Assembly: GCA_020629755.1 (NCBI GenBank)
Contig: JAHDCS010000003.1
Span: 9,510-73,509, forward strand
Origin: Flavobacteriales bacterium
Lineage (GTDB): Bacteria; Bacteroidota; Bacteroidia; Flavobacteriales_G; JALEGO01
DNA length: 64,000 nt
Direction: 5' to 3'
Positions 19,314 to 29,065 of this stretch are shown here, piece after piece (position 1 is the stretch's first letter; every line of letters starts with the position of its first letter). A model generated the notes under the pieces. That model had not been told where the DNA came from. It saw only the letters and a list, made by a program, of their open reading frames with translations, and did no database searches. Both the position numbers and the translations under genes were made by a program.

Positions 19314-20198
19314 ATGACGTCTAATACACACAAAGCAGGTTTTGTAGCCATAATAGGTAGCCCAAATGCCGGAAAATCTACGCTGTTAAATGCGCTAATC
19401 GGAGAACCTCTAGCAATTTCTACCCCTAAAGCCCAAACAACACGTCATCGCATTTTAGGTATTTTTAATACACATTCTACTCAAATTATATTCTCAGATA
19501 CACCCGGCATAGTAGATCCGAGCTATTTGTTGCATGAAAATATGCACGCTAAAATTGAAGAGTCTATTTCTGATGCCGATGTGGTGATTTATTTGGCTGA
19601 TGGCGATAAAACGCATATCAAATCCCCCCAAATAAAAGAAAAATTAGAGCAGCTTAACTGCCCTTTTTTAGTCGTTATCAATAAAGCAGACCTATTGAAA
19701 GAGGATGAAATTGAAACCCTTAGAGCGCATTGGAATAAAGTATTTCCTAAGGCTGAAGTGCGTGTTATATCAGCCTTACACAACGTACATACTCTTAAGC
19801 TTTTAGAGCGCATCAAAACACTTTTGCCTGAGCACCCGCCTTATTTTTCTAAATCAGAGTTTACAGATAGGTCGTCAAGATTTGTGGTCTCAGAAATCAT
19901 TCGAAAACATATTTTTTTGCTTTATGAAAAAGAAGTGCCTTACGCCTCTCAGGTAGTAGTTGAACGGTTTAAACAAAAAGAAAATCTCTTGAAAATTTGG
20001 GCAGAAATTTACGTAGAGCGAAACACACAAAAAGGCATTATTATTGGTAAGGGGGGTAAAAGTCTTACGGCACTTGGCAAAGCAGCGCGCCTTGAGGTTG
20101 AATCGTTTTTTGAGCAAAACGTTTTTTTAGACATAAAGGTTAAGGTGGCTAAAGACTGGCGCAAAAAAGAAGGAATGCTTAAAAAATTTGGGTACTAG
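19314..20198 (+). CDS. era: GTPase Era
   Basis: GSPNAGKSTLLNALIGE, DTPGI, NKADL, KH domain IIGKGGKSLTALGKAAR. Confidence 0.97.
   Translation: MTSNTHKAGFVAIIGSPNAGKSTLLNALIGEPLAISTPKAQTTRHRILGIFNTHSTQIIFSDTPGIVDPSYLLHENMHAKIEESISDADVVIYLADGDKTHIKSPQIKEKLEQLNCPFLVVINKADLLKEDEIETLRAHWNKVFPKAEVRVISALHNVHTLKLLERIKTLLPEHPPYFSKSEFTDRSSRFVVSEIIRKHIFLLYEKEVPYASQVVVERFKQKENLLKIWAEIYVERNTQKGIIIGKGGKSLTALGKAARLEVESFFEQNVFLDIKVKVAKDWRKKEGMLKKFGY
19622..19629 (-). repeat. Dispersed G6AT motif site 6
   Basis: ATTTGGGGGGATTTG on minus. Confidence 0.7.
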
Positions 20199-20240
20199 TA
20201 TGCTTTACACAGGTCAATATTAACCCTACCTTTATAAAGA

Positions 20241-21557
20241 ATGTCAAAAATTGTAGCCATAGTCGGACGCCCTAATGTGGGCAAATCAACACTTTTTAAT
20301 CGATTAACTGAAAGCAGGAGCGCTATTGTAGATCCGACCAGTGGCGTAACACGAGACAGGCATTATGGTGAGGTGATTTGGGGGGATAAGTCTTTTACTT
20401 TAATTGACACAGGAGGGATGATTACGGGTTCTGACGATGTGTTTGAACAAGAAATCAATGCGCAAGTAGAACTTGCCATTGAAGAAGCGGCTGTTATTCT
20501 TTTTTTAGTGGATGTCAATAGTGGTATTACCGATTTAGATCAAAAAATATCTAAAAAACTACGTAAAGCGTCTAAGCCTGTTATTTTAGTAGTAAACAAG
20601 GTAGATAATGCCTCAAGACGATTAGATGCAAGTGAATTTTACAATTTAGGCCGTGGTGACTTTTTTATGCTCTCTTCAACCAACGGCTCTGGTACTGGAG
20701 ATTTACTAGATCAAGTAATTAAAAATTTGCCTTCTATTGCTGTAGATTCGTTTGATAAAGATGAACAGCGATTGCCAAGATTTACTGTTGTTGGTAGGCC
20801 CAATGTAGGTAAATCATCTCTTACTAATGTACTTTTAGGTGAAGATAGAGCAATTGTGAACCCCAAGGCAGGCACCACAAGAGATTCAGTTGATAGGCGA
20901 TACAAAGCCTATGGTTTTGACTTCTTTTTAGTAGATACGGCTGGGCTTAGAAAAAAAGCAAAGGTGAGAGAAAACATAGAGTTTTACTCTGTAATGCGCT
21001 CTATAAAAGCTATTGAAAATTCTGATGTATGCATCCTTATGATTGATGCTGAAATTGGCATTCATGCGCAAGACATCAATATTTTAGGGCTTATCCAAAA
21101 AAATAACAAAGGGGTTATACTTGTAGTAAATAAATGGGATTTAATTGAAAAAGACCACACTACAACCCTAGCCTTTGAAGAAAAAATACGAGAAAAAACA
21201 GCCCCCTTTACTGATTATCCGATTGTATTTACCTCTGTATTAACCAAGCAACGTATCCATAAAGTTTTAGAGCAAGCCGTTGACGTTTTTCAAAGAAGGA
21301 AAGTAAAAATCAAAACCTCATCTCTTAATGAAGAGGTTTTACCTATATTAAAAAACGCCCCTCCACCAATGTATAAAGGAAAGGTAGTAAACATTAAATT
21401 TATCACTCAACTCTCTACCCCCTATCCGTCTTTTGGGGTGTTTTGTAATTTACCACAATATGTTCGAGACCCCTACAAACGTTTTGTCGAAAATAAAATG
21501 CGAAAAACATTTGATTTTAGCGGTGTGCCTATTAACCTGTTTTTTAGGAAGAGTTGA
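20241..21557 (+). CDS. der: Ribosome biogenesis GTPase Der (EngA)
   Basis: Two G domains (GRPNVGKSTLFNRL; GRPNVGKSSLTNVLLGE) and KH-like C-terminus. Confidence 0.97.
   Translation: MSKIVAIVGRPNVGKSTLFNRLTESRSAIVDPTSGVTRDRHYGEVIWGDKSFTLIDTGGMITGSDDVFEQEINAQVELAIEEAAVILFLVDVNSGITDLDQKISKKLRKASKPVILVVNKVDNASRRLDASEFYNLGRGDFFMLSSTNGSGTGDLLDQVIKNLPSIAVDSFDKDEQRLPRFTVVGRPNVGKSSLTNVLLGEDRAIVNPKAGTTRDSVDRRYKAYGFDFFLVDTAGLRKKAKVRENIEFYSVMRSIKAIENSDVCILMIDAEIGIHAQDINILGLIQKNNKGVILVVNKWDLIEKDHTTTLAFEEKIREKTAPFTDYPIVFTSVLTKQRIHKVLEQAVDVFQRRKVKIKTSSLNEEVLPILKNAPPPMYKGKVVNIKFITQLSTPYPSFGVFCNLPQYVRDPYKRFVENKMRKTFDFSGVPINLFFRKS
20380..20387 (+). repeat. Dispersed G6AT motif site 7
   Basis: ATTTGGGGGGATAAG. 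Confidence 0.7.
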
Positions 21558-21597
21558 TTCTAAAACTCTGTGATTCACTAAAATTTAGCGCTAATAG

Positions 21598-21628
21598 TTG
21601 ACTGGCGTTTTTAAGCCTACTAAATTTG
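21598..21628 (+). promoter_or_regulatory. Putative Bacteroidota promoter (TTG-N20-TAnnTTTG)
   Basis: TTG at 21598 and TAAATTTG at 21621-21628 upstream of CDS 21643. Confidence 0.45.
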
Positions 21629-21642
21629 TGAAAAATTAAATC

Positions 21643-22443
21643 ATGAAAAAACTATTACTTAGTCTTTTTGCTGGAACCTCTTTTTTTGCATATTCACAAA
21701 AAGTGGCAATAGGACCTGATGTTGGCTTAAATGTAATGAAGGTAAACGCTTCAAAAATTTCTCCCAATTACCAAATGGGATTTAATGGTGGCGTTAAATT
21801 ATTTGTTGGATTAACAGATAAAGTATCTTTAAGCACTGGTTTATACGCCGATCAGCGTTTTCAAACCTATGAAAATTCTAGTTTTAAGCCTTTAACAGAT
21901 TACTCTCCAACTCTGGCCGCTATCATAGATGCAGATGCTCTAAATATTAATGGCTTATTTTTAAATGTAATTGAAGAAAATTCTGCCCGAGTAAACAATT
22001 TTTATGGGCGCTTACCCATTACCTTAAATCTACATGTTGAGAAATTTCATTTTTCTTTTGGTGGATATTATGCGCACTTGCTATCGTCTCGAACAAACAT
22101 AGAAACAAATACCAGAGTGCCTGTTTTAGAAACCATAGACATAGGTGAAATAATTGGAGACAATGTGATCGGAAACATTACCTCTTCTTTATTGCCAGAT
22201 GCTTCTAATTTTACCTCAGATTTTATAAAATCTAAAGACGGTTTAAACTCTAGTGATGCCGGATTAATTGTTGGGGTGGGTTACATGGATGAAAATGCAG
22301 GTTTTAATATTAATTATATGTACGGTGTTTTAGATTACAGAGCCTCTAAAAGTGGTGACCTTGTGAATAACAGCACTTTAAACTTTACCTTTTCTTATCT
22401 GATAGATTTTAAACAACGCTACAATAAAAAAACGGTTGAGTAA
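21643..22443 (+). CDS. Outer-membrane beta-barrel protein (PorT-like family)
   Basis: Signal peptide; GPDVGLNVMKVNA...NYQMGFNGGVKLFVGLTDKVSLSTGLYADQR. Confidence 0.7.
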   Translation: MKKLLLSLFAGTSFFAYSQKVAIGPDVGLNVMKVNASKISPNYQMGFNGGVKLFVGLTDKVSLSTGLYADQRFQTYENSSFKPLTDYSPTLAAIIDADALNINGLFLNVIEENSARVNNFYGRLPITLNLHVEKFHFSFGGYYAHLLSSRTNIETNTRVPVLETIDIGEIIGDNVIGNITSSLLPDASNFTSDFIKSKDGLNSSDAGLIVGVGYMDENAGFNINYMYGVLDYRASKSGDLVNNSTLNFTFSYLIDFKQRYNKKTVE

Positions 22444-23718
22444 TTATTCTATGATTAACCTTGCATTTTTTGTGTGAGTTGATAATATATAAACCGAAGG
22501 TTTAAGAAATTGCAAATCAAGCATTTTGTTTTGGGGGGATGTCTGAAAAAGACATTCCCCTTTTGTATTGTATACCCGTACGCTATTCAACTCTTCATTA
22601 AAATAAACCATCCCCTGGGTGGGATTGGGATAAAAGGTTAAAGGTGTTGTTTTTAATCTATTGTCTTTAAAACGAGTTGGAAATCCAAACCATAATTTTA
22701 ATATCTGATTGCTCACTCTTGCGCTATCAATCATCCCTCCTAAGAAATAAAAACCTTCTTGAGTTTCTCCTACCCCTCTTAAATCAAAAGGAAGATTGCT
22801 TAGTGTTTGATCTGTAAATGTTTTACTAATAGGATTATAGCTTGCTATAAGGTTTGATGGATCAACTATTGTATTGTTTTGATAGGATAATCCATTGTAA
22901 TTAAAAGTTTGAAGGCTTCCGCCAAGCCACAGAGGGTTGTTTTGAAAATTAACCGCTGCTGTTCTATACAACCCTGTTGTAAAAGTAGTGTCTGACCATT
23001 GGATTTGAGTGGGGTCATTTTGATTGATCACCCCTATTCGTAAATTATTTTGAATCGGAAAATTAAAGCCCATCCTGGCCCCTCCATAATAGTATATCGT
23101 ATCGCCAATAATTACTCCGCTTGAACCAAAAGATTTATAAATATTGGTGTTGGGTACCGCTGTACCTGCTTGCCATGTGTTTGTATGCGTATCATAGATC
23201 TGCACATCTGATTTATTTGTGGTGTTACTCCAGCCCGTTATCAGATAAATATATCTGTTTTTATATACCCCTTGCACATGATCGTCAATAGGCACTGGTA
23301 TTGGGGCACCATCTGCAATAAACGCATTTTGAGAAATCACATAGCGATGTACCTTATTAGAAGAGACTTCGTGGCCGTTTGAAAAAACGTGGTATCCGCC
23401 CATAATATAAATGGTATCTCCTATAGTGCTAGCCGCAGAGGCTATTTTACCTAGAGTATCAGGCAAGTCATCTATTTGAATTACCGTTCCTGTAATGGTA
23501 TTGTATCTGGCACATTTTCTATGAATCCCTTGATGCGTTTTAAGGGTATCTATCCCCCCGAAAGAAAAGACAAATGCAGTGTCATTAAAAACACCACTAC
23601 ATACTGCATTATTACTGGTGTAAAAAGGCAAAGTGCCCACTGTTTCTAACTGCCAAGATTGCGCTAAAAGCAAACTGTAAGGCAATACAAACAGAAAAAA
23701 GACTATTCTAATCTGCAA
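22444..23718 (-). CDS. Kelch-repeat protein with T9SS type-A sorting domain
   Basis: GDTIYIMGGYH, GDTIYYYGGAR, YFLGGM Kelch blades; C-terminal FYPNPTQGMVYF...YILSTHTKNARLIIE. Confidence 0.85.
   Translation of the reverse strand: MQIRIVFFLFVLPYSLLLAQSWQLETVGTLPFYTSNNAVCSGVFNDTAFVFSFGGIDTLKTHQGIHRKCARYNTITGTVIQIDDLPDTLGKIASAASTIGDTIYIMGGYHVFSNGHEVSSNKVHRYVISQNAFIADGAPIPVPIDDHVQGVYKNRYIYLITGWSNTTNKSDVQIYDTHTNTWQAGTAVPNTNIYKSFGSSGVIIGDTIYYYGGARMGFNFPIQNNLRIGVINQNDPTQIQWSDTTFTTGLYRTAAVNFQNNPLWLGGSLQTFNYNGLSYQNNTIVDPSNLIASYNPISKTFTDQTLSNLPFDLRGVGETQEGFYFLGGMIDSARVSNQILKLWFGFPTRFKDNRLKTTPLTFYPNPTQGMVYFNEELNSVRVYNTKGECLFQTSPQNKMLDLQFLKPSVYILSTHTKNARLIIE
22533..22540 (+). repeat. Dispersed G6AT motif site 8
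   Basis: TTTTGGGGGGATGTC. Confidence 0.75.
23552..23559 (-). repeat. Dispersed G6AT motif site 9
   Basis: TTTCGGGGGGATAG on minus. Confidence 0.65.
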
Positions 23719-24193
23719 AATTTGGCGTGTAAGGTTTGTTATTGATGATCTTATATAAGTCGTCTTCTAAAGACACTACCGGCGACTCAATAATGCGCCC
23801 TATTTCTTTGCCATCTTTATACACAATAAACGTAGGCACACGTTTGATGTTTTTGTCTTTTTCATAACCCTTCTCACTTGATTTTTTGGTATTTAATCCG
23901 TAAAGTTCATAATAAAGGCTGTGGTGTTCTGCAGTTTTAATAAACCGTGGCAACCACTTGTGGCAATCTTCACACCATGTTCCAAAAAATACATCAATTT
24001 TAATAGAATCTGTTTGTAGTATTACGTCTTGATTAACCGTGTATACATTATAGCTTTTATCGTACCAAGTAGATTTATACGGCTCTTTTTGTAAAACACT
24101 TGGCTCTGTTTTACCAATAAGATCTGGGTTATTATTTGTCATGTGGCAAGAAAAAATAAGAACAACGAAAAGAGCGCAGAGAAGTTTTTGCAT
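23708..24193 (-). CDS. Thioredoxin-like lipoprotein
   Basis: FGTWCEDCHKWLPRF CxxC motif, VPTFIVYKDGKEIGRI, N-terminal lipobox. Confidence 0.82.
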   Translation of the reverse strand: MQKLLCALFVVLIFSCHMTNNNPDLIGKTEPSVLQKEPYKSTWYDKSYNVYTVNQDVILQTDSIKIDVFFGTWCEDCHKWLPRFIKTAEHHSLYYELYGLNTKKSSEKGYEKDKNIKRVPTFIVYKDGKEIGRIIESPVVSLEDDLYKIINNKPYTPNFAD

Positions 24194-24233
24194 CTAAACA
24201 GTTTATTATATCTTGCAAAGGTAATATTTAGAG

Positions 24234-25169
24234 ATGATAGTTTACGATTCAAAAGAAAAGTGGGGCTTACTTAAGGTAATTATAAAAACCTTCAAAGAAA
24301 GTTATAACATGCGACAATTGCTTTTTTTGGTTTTGCTTACAGCTATCTATGCAAGTGTATTCACTATTGTGAACTTAGAATACTTACATCAAAAAGTAGC
24401 GATTGATACTGTGTTTTTTTCTCTTTTGGGTGTGGTGCTTTCGTTATTTTTGGTCTTTCGATTAAATAGCGCGTATGACCGCTGGTGGGAAGGTAGAAAA
24501 CAATGGGGTAAACTGGTAAACGACTGCAGAACCTTTGCCTTAAATCTGAACAGTATAATTCCTTCAGATGATAAAAAACGTCGTCGTTTTTTTGTGAAAG
24601 CAATTGCAAATTTTTGTGTGGCTTTACAATGGCACTTAAGAAATGATATTAAATACGGAAGATTCATTCATATCAATAAAGACATCACTGAAGATATTGA
24701 AAACGCGATGCATGTGCCCAATGAAATAGCGTCTCATATGTTTAATGAAGTGGAGAATATGTGGAAAGAAAAAATAATGAACGATTTAGACAAGTTTCAA
24801 CTCAAAGAGCTTATGCAAGGATTTATAGATGTATTGGGAGCTTGTGAGCGGATTAAAAAAACCCCTATTCCGTTTTCTCATAGCACGTTTATTAAAATGT
24901 TTACGGTCATTTATATTTTTATTTTACCCTTTGGTTTAATTAGTATGTTTGGGTACTTGACTATTCCGGCAGTGACCGTAATGGGATTTGCTATGTTTGG
25001 TATTAACGTGATTTCTGATGAAATTGAAGACCCTTTTGGTTTAGATGCCAATGATTTACCCACTGGTCGAATAGCAGATGTTATTCGTGAAAATGTCTAT
25101 GAAATTCTACAGGTAAAATCAAGCTTTGAGCGTGTTAAGGTAGCTCAGGTTGCTGAAGTACAACATTAA
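24234..25169 (+). CDS. Bestrophin family membrane channel protein
   Basis: LSLFLVFRLNSAYDRWWEGRKQWGKLVNDCR; GINVISDEIEDPFG. Confidence 0.92.
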   Translation: MIVYDSKEKWGLLKVIIKTFKESYNMRQLLFLVLLTAIYASVFTIVNLEYLHQKVAIDTVFFSLLGVVLSLFLVFRLNSAYDRWWEGRKQWGKLVNDCRTFALNLNSIIPSDDKKRRRFFVKAIANFCVALQWHLRNDIKYGRFIHINKDITEDIENAMHVPNEIASHMFNEVENMWKEKIMNDLDKFQLKELMQGFIDVLGACERIKKTPIPFSHSTFIKMFTVIYIFILPFGLISMFGYLTIPAVTVMGFAMFGINVISDEIEDPFGLDANDLPTGRIADVIRENVYEILQVKSSFERVKVAQVAEVQH

Positions 25170-25221
25170 TGTATTGCAAAAACTAGTGTTTATAAGTATT
25201 GTCTCTGACTAAACTTTTTAG

Positions 25222-26658
25222 ATGATATTTAACTCATTAGATTTTGCCGTTTTTTTACCTATTGTATTTTTACTTTACTGGTGTTTAAACCACCATTTAA
25301 AAATTCAAAACCTTCTAATTCTTTGTGCAAGTTATTTTTTTTACGGTTGGTGGGATTGGCGATTTTTATCTTTAATTCTTTTTAGCTCTGTCACAGATTA
25401 TCTTATAGGGCTTAAATTATCAAATGAAAAAAGCATAATCAAAAGAAAATGGCTTTTAGGTACAAGCCTTTTTACCAACTTGGGGTTGCTTGGGTTTTTT
25501 AAATATTATAATTTCTTTTTAGACAATTTTAGAACTGCTTTTTCTTTTTTTAATCTGTCTTTTAATAGTGCTACATTAGACATTATACTCCCGGTAGGTA
25601 TTAGTTTTTATACCTTTCAAACCTTAAGCTATACCATTGATGTTTACCGAGAAAAAATTCAGCCTACAAAAGATTTTATTGCCTTTGGTGCTTTTGTGAG
25701 CTTTTTTCCGCAGCTCGTAGCGGGCCCAATAGAAAGGGCAAGCAGACTTCTTGGACAATTCTCAAAAACAAGAACTCTTTCTTATAAAAATGCGGTAAAT
25801 GGATTTAACTTAATGCTATGGGGGCTTTTTAAAAAAATAGTAATCGCTGATCGATTAGCTATAGTGGTCAATGAAATCTACAATCATCCACAAGAGTATC
25901 ATGGATTTACTTTAATAATCGGAACTGTATTTTTTGCTTTTCAGATTTATTGTGATTTTTCAGGCTATTCAAATATTGCTATTGGCTGCGCCAAGCTTTT
26001 TGGATTTAATCTTATGACAAACTTTAAAACACCTTATTTTTCAAAAAGTTTAAGCGCGTTTTGGAGACGTTGGCATATCTCTTTATCAACTTGGTTCAGA
26101 GATTATGTGTACATACCGCTTGGAGGTAATAAAGTAAATAAATGCAGATGGTATTTTAATATCTTAATTGTTTTTGTAATTAGTGGATTTTGGCACGGCG
26201 CCCAATGGACTTTTATTATTTGGGGAGCTATTCATGGCATTTTTTTAATTATAGAATCTATTAAAATCAACCAAAAATATTTTATCAATAACTGGTTTTC
26301 TGTAATAAGAGTTGTTTATGTATTTAGTATTGTTTGCTTTGGATGGATTTTTTTTAGAGCTAATTCATTACATGATGCGCTTTATATCCTAGAAAATGTT
26401 TTAACCGTTTCTAACTACCAATTATCTCAATTAAGCTTTTATATGATTCCTGTTGTAAAGCAAAGTGTATATGCTACAGATGTCTTTCTGTCTCTGTTTT
26501 TTATTTTGCTTTTAGTGGCAAGTGAAGCTTTAAACTTAAAGTACCCATTTAGATGCTTTCAGTTCAGATACAAACTACCATTTTATATTCTTTTGATTTG
26601 GAGTATCTATCTATTTGGTGCTTTTGAGAAAAATGAATTTATATATTTTCAATTTTAA
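25222..26658 (+). CDS. MBOAT family O-acyltransferase (second copy)
   Basis: FYTFQTLSYTIDVYR, FFPQLVAGPIERA, FWRRWHISLSTWFRDYVYIPLGGN, SGFWHGAQWTFIIWG. Confidence 0.93.
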   Translation: MIFNSLDFAVFLPIVFLLYWCLNHHLKIQNLLILCASYFFYGWWDWRFLSLILFSSVTDYLIGLKLSNEKSIIKRKWLLGTSLFTNLGLLGFFKYYNFFLDNFRTAFSFFNLSFNSATLDIILPVGISFYTFQTLSYTIDVYREKIQPTKDFIAFGAFVSFFPQLVAGPIERASRLLGQFSKTRTLSYKNAVNGFNLMLWGLFKKIVIADRLAIVVNEIYNHPQEYHGFTLIIGTVFFAFQIYCDFSGYSNIAIGCAKLFGFNLMTNFKTPYFSKSLSAFWRRWHISLSTWFRDYVYIPLGGNKVNKCRWYFNILIVFVISGFWHGAQWTFIIWGAIHGIFLIIESIKINQKYFINNWFSVIRVVYVFSIVCFGWIFFRANSLHDALYILENVLTVSNYQLSQLSFYMIPVVKQSVYATDVFLSLFFILLLVASEALNLKYPFRCFQFRYKLPFYILLIWSIYLFGAFEKNEFIYFQF

Positions 26659-26659
26659 G

Positions 26660-27586
26660 ATGAAAAAAAACATCATAAAATTAGCTCTCTTAGTTTTAGG
26701 AACCACTTTGTCTCTTTGGTTTACTCAGTGCTTTATTATCAGCACAATGAAAAATTGTACAAGCGGTACCATCGGAAAAATAAATGCTGTAATGCGGCAT
26801 CAAATAGATGTAGAGGTTTCTATTTGGGGAGCTTCTACTGCGTATGTAAACATTAACCCCAAAATCATGATAGATACATTACATCAAAGTGTAATCAACA
26901 TGGGGATAGACGGCACAAATATTGATCAATACGCAGGGTTACTTCATGAATATTTAGACTATACTAAAAAAACAAAACGATTAATTATTGCTTTAGATCT
27001 TCATGGTGGGCTTGAAGAAAGAAATTCGTTTTATCACCTTCATAATTGGCTACACCACACAAATAATCAGCACATTTTTAATTGCCTATCTGATATAGAC
27101 TATCAAACAATGAATAAATTAAAGTATGTCCCTTTTTATAGCTTAACGCTTTTTGATAAACATGCTTTTCCATACTTTAGAAAGAGTCTTTTTAATCCAC
27201 ACAAAGAATTTGATTTTAAAAACCGTGGTTTTTCCCCCGCCGGAAATATGTCTATCACTAATCAAATAGATACTACAATTACTGCTTCTATTAATGCTAG
27301 GCCCATTAAAAAATTAACCGCTCTACTCTCTAAGGCCAAGCATAAAAATATTATGACATATCTTGTTATTACCCCTTGTTACATAAAAGGTTTATCTCAA
27401 ATAAAAAACAGCAAAGATTTTATTTCAACCGTTAAAACATTCGCGTGCGAAAATGTTAAAGTCCTTGATTTTTCAAATTGTTCAATTTCTAAAGGCGCCA
27501 CTCTTTTTAAAGACAATACGCATTTAAACTCTCGGGGTGCGGATGAATTCACACGGCTTTTATCACATGAACTTGCTCTTCATTAG
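26660..27586 (+). CDS. SGNH/AlgX-like membrane-anchored protein paired with MBOAT
   Basis: MKKNIIKLALLVLGTTLSLWF anchor; WGASTAYVNINP; DNTHLNSRGADEF SGNH-like His block. Confidence 0.65.
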   Translation: MKKNIIKLALLVLGTTLSLWFTQCFIISTMKNCTSGTIGKINAVMRHQIDVEVSIWGASTAYVNINPKIMIDTLHQSVINMGIDGTNIDQYAGLLHEYLDYTKKTKRLIIALDLHGGLEERNSFYHLHNWLHHTNNQHIFNCLSDIDYQTMNKLKYVPFYSLTLFDKHAFPYFRKSLFNPHKEFDFKNRGFSPAGNMSITNQIDTTITASINARPIKKLTALLSKAKHKNIMTYLVITPCYIKGLSQIKNSKDFISTVKTFACENVKVLDFSNCSISKGATLFKDNTHLNSRGADEFTRLLSHELALH

Positions 27587-27602
27587 TGCATGATTACAAC
27601 AC

Positions 27603-27633
27603 TTGATATCTCGCATAAGTTAAAGTAACTTTG
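27603..27633 (+). promoter_or_regulatory. Putative Bacteroidota promoter (TTG-N20-TAnnTTTG)
   Basis: TTG at 27603 and TAACTTTG at 27626-27633 upstream of CDS 27649. Confidence 0.45.
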
Positions 27634-27648
27634 TATAAATATTGAATT

Positions 27649-28428
27649 ATGAGACTGTTTTATTTATTTGGGGGGATGTTAATTCTGTTTTTATCGTCTT
27701 GCGCCGATATTTATGAAGACGTGTATTTTCAGGAAGATGGTTCTGGAAGGGTCGAATATTCAGTAAACCTTTACAATTCTTTAAATACTCTTAACTCTTT
27801 TGCATCCTCTATGGATAGCGATAGTTCGAAGTCGAAAACTGAAGGTAAAGATATTTTTGCTTCTATGTTAAAAAACAGTAAAAACGATAAGTTTGATACC
27901 ACCTTTAGCTTTTTTGATGCTTTAAAAGACTCTATTGTTGATCCAGAAAAAATAGGTCTGCTTAAAAAAAGCAGCATGGGCTTTCATATTGATAAAACAA
28001 AAGAAGAGGCTAACTTTATTTTTAAATTAGGGTTTAATAACACCAATCAGCTTAATAATATGCTAGGTGAAATTTTAAAAGAGTCTTTAAGCCCAAAAGA
28101 TACAAGCAATAAAGCAATGCCTTTTATGGATATGATGGCCGGATCATCAAAAAACGATGTCTTTAGTTTTTCAAAAAAACAATTTGAACGACACTCTACA
28201 CCTTTGCCAAAAAAAGAAGAAGAAAATAAAGATCCTAAAGACAAAGCTATGATGCAGATGATGTTTGCCAACAATAAATACATTACGCGGTATCATTTTC
28301 CTAAAAAAATAAAGTCTGCAAACTTAAAAGAAGCCGAAATAAAAGGTAAAGATCTTATAATTGAACGCTCTTTGATTGAAGGAATGATGAATCCAAAAGA
28401 AGAACATCTAAAAGTGAAGTTTAAGTAG
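27649..28428 (+). CDS. Hypothetical lipoprotein
   Basis: MRLFYLFGGMLILFLSSCADIYEDV lipobox. Confidence 0.7.
   Translation: MRLFYLFGGMLILFLSSCADIYEDVYFQEDGSGRVEYSVNLYNSLNTLNSFASSMDSDSSKSKTEGKDIFASMLKNSKNDKFDTTFSFFDALKDSIVDPEKIGLLKKSSMGFHIDKTKEEANFIFKLGFNNTNQLNNMLGEILKESLSPKDTSNKAMPFMDMMAGSSKNDVFSFSKKQFERHSTPLPKKEEENKDPKDKAMMQMMFANNKYITRYHFPKKIKSANLKEAEIKGKDLIIERSLIEGMMNPKEEHLKVKFK
27670..27677 (+). repeat. Dispersed G6AT motif site 10
   Basis: ATTTGGGGGGATGTTA. Confidence 0.75.
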
Positions 28429-28458
28429 CTTTCTAAAGCTATTACTTAAGCAAGTTAT

Positions 28459-29058
28459 TTAGTCATCCTTTCTTTTATTTATTTCGTCTCTAATTTTAGA
28501 TGCCTTTTCGTAATCTTCTCTAGCAATCGCCTTGTCTAAATGCGCTTGTAATTCTTTTAAAGACAGTTCTTTGGTAACAGGTGCTTTTGTTTTTTCGACC
28601 TTAGCCTCTTCTACTGAAGATTCTTTAGCAATAATTTCATTGTCTTGATCGTCTAAAATAATACCAGCAGACGACAAAATAAATTCATGAGTGTAGATCG
28701 GGCAATTAAACCGAAGTGCTAAAGCAACGGCATCAGAAGTGCGGGTATCTATTTCTATAGTTTCGCCATTTTTCTCACAAACAAGCTTTGAATAAAAGAT
28801 CCCTTCTACTAAATTGTAAATGATAATCTCTGATAAATCAATTTCAAATGATCGTGCAAAATTTTTAAATAAATCATGCGTTAAAGGCCTTGAAGGCTTC
28901 ATCTTTTCCATTTCAATGGCAATTGCCTGAGCTTCAAATCCGCCAATGATAATAGGTAATCTTCTTTTACCTTCAGTTTCTCCTAATACAAGTGCATAGG
29001 CTCCTGTTTGTGTCTGAGAATAAGACAACCCTACTATTTCTAATGCAACTTTTTTCAC
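28459..29058 (-). CDS. Bifunctional nuclease (DUF151) family protein with C-terminal UvrB/UvrC motif
   Basis: VALEIVGLSYSQTQTGAYALVLGETEGKRRLPIIIGGFEAQAIA...IDTRTSDAVALALR...LDKAIAREDYEKASKIRDEI; GTG at 29058 avoids the etfA overlap of the listed ORF. Confidence 0.9.
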   Translation of the reverse strand: MKKVALEIVGLSYSQTQTGAYALVLGETEGKRRLPIIIGGFEAQAIAIEMEKMKPSRPLTHDLFKNFARSFEIDLSEIIIYNLVEGIFYSKLVCEKNGETIEIDTRTSDAVALALRFNCPIYTHEFILSSAGIILDDQDNEIIAKESSVEEAKVEKTKAPVTKELSLKELQAHLDKAIAREDYEKASKIRDEINKRKDD

Positions 29059-29065
29059 GCCTAAC

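Noticed and set aside
20045-20065. AAGGGGGGTAAA in era
   Set aside because: G run encodes the conserved KH-domain GKGGKS and lacks the AT continuation.
24364-24667. Minus-strand ORFs inside the bestrophin gene
   Set aside because: Antisense to a well-supported bestrophin CDS.
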